Assembly: GCA_964036195.1 (NCBI GenBank) | Contig: OZ038460.1 | Location: forward strand, 18,169,504 to 18,233,503 | Origin: Sphaerolaimus hirsutus | Lineage: Eukaryota; Nematoda; Chromadorea; Monhysterida; Sphaerolaimidae | Direction of reading: 5' to 3' | DNA length: 64,000 nucleotides | Shown: piece by piece, positions 63,915 to 64,000 of the stretch | Numbering within the stretch: position 1 is the stretch's first letter | How the letters are laid out: every line of letters starts with the position of its first letter | Notes under the pieces: model-generated | Database searches by the model: none | Told to the model about the DNA's origin: nothing | The model's input: only the letters and a program-made list of their open reading frames with translations | Translations under genes and position numbers: made by a program

Positions 63915-64000
63915 TCCCCTGCCCGCAAGGGCGTACGCAGGGGGGGGGGCGGGGGGGGCGGCCGCCCCCCCCCCCCCCGTTCGCCGGGCCAGACATAAAA
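63915..64000. mobile_element. Possible start of a CGTACGCAGG-type hAT element at the window edge
   Basis: AGGGCGTACGCAGG followed by G runs and then C runs resembles the left end of 60118-60574 (CAGGGACGTATCCAGG plus G runs). The right end lies outside the window. Confidence 0.35.

Larger units (their letters stand above)
62901..64000. other. Intron 5' of the first visible canoe exon
   Basis: No coding exon was found before the window edge. It contains a CGCACAAACGC array (63250-63410), a family A right arm (63500-63580) and a G/C-rich stretch at the end (63890-63990). Confidence 0.6.

Noticed and set aside
9-64000. Autonomous transposase, reverse transcriptase or integrase genes
   Set aside because: I looked for long frames with DDE, hAT dimerisation or reverse-transcriptase motifs on both strands and found none. 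All elements here appear non-autonomous.

Overview
This window is nuclear DNA from a metazoan: two spliced protein-coding genes point towards each other, and the remaining sequence is AT-rich intron and intergenic DNA packed with short non-autonomous DNA transposons. No ribosomal, tRNA, CRISPR or prokaryotic signals were found. The organism is probably a protostome invertebrate, because the last exon of the main gene resembles the arthropod canoe tail (my recollection of the family) more than the vertebrate afadin tail. I cannot name the species.

The main gene is the afadin/canoe orthologue on the minus strand (62900 down to 8675). I could chain 18 exons with compatible splice phases, giving about 939 codons from the middle of the dilute (DIL) domain to the stop codon. 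They cover the second half of DIL (62900-61337), a linker (51977-51868), a PDZ domain split over four exons (27941-16469), a proline/glutamine-rich stretch, the coiled-coil segment (14049-13227), further low-complexity exons and a conserved C-terminal block (8812-8675). The RA and FHA domains and the start of DIL must lie beyond position 64000. The largest intron spans about 24 kb (51867-27942). A probable two-exon gene lies inside it on the same strand (30710-29433); it is GC-rich, about 354 codons long and not recognised.

A smaller gene lies on the plus strand (1684-4089). It has four phase-compatible exons, encodes about 194 aa and is of unknown family; its last exon faintly resembles a cold-shock/OB fold. 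It converges on the canoe gene, with 4.6 kb between them.

The most unusual content is the mobile DNA. At least nine elements are flanked by recognisable 8-bp target-site duplications, the mark of hAT transposons. Most carry subterminal regions that have become dense arrays of one short unit (ATATCG, GGGACC, GGCGCC, AAACGTTTTTTT, CACAGAAA or poly-G). Elements sharing a terminal repeat carry different arrays, and elements with different arrays share a homologous core with an 18-bp palindrome of the form TTGCGCGC-NN-GCGCGCAA. A second class consists of long fold-back elements: family A, about 22 copies with ends like CCAGGTGCCACTCCCAGACC; family B, about 17 copies with ends like CACTAGTTGACAGCCGAAA; and smaller families E, F and G. 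Several elements are nested, so their relative ages can be read. I saw no transposase-coding sequence.
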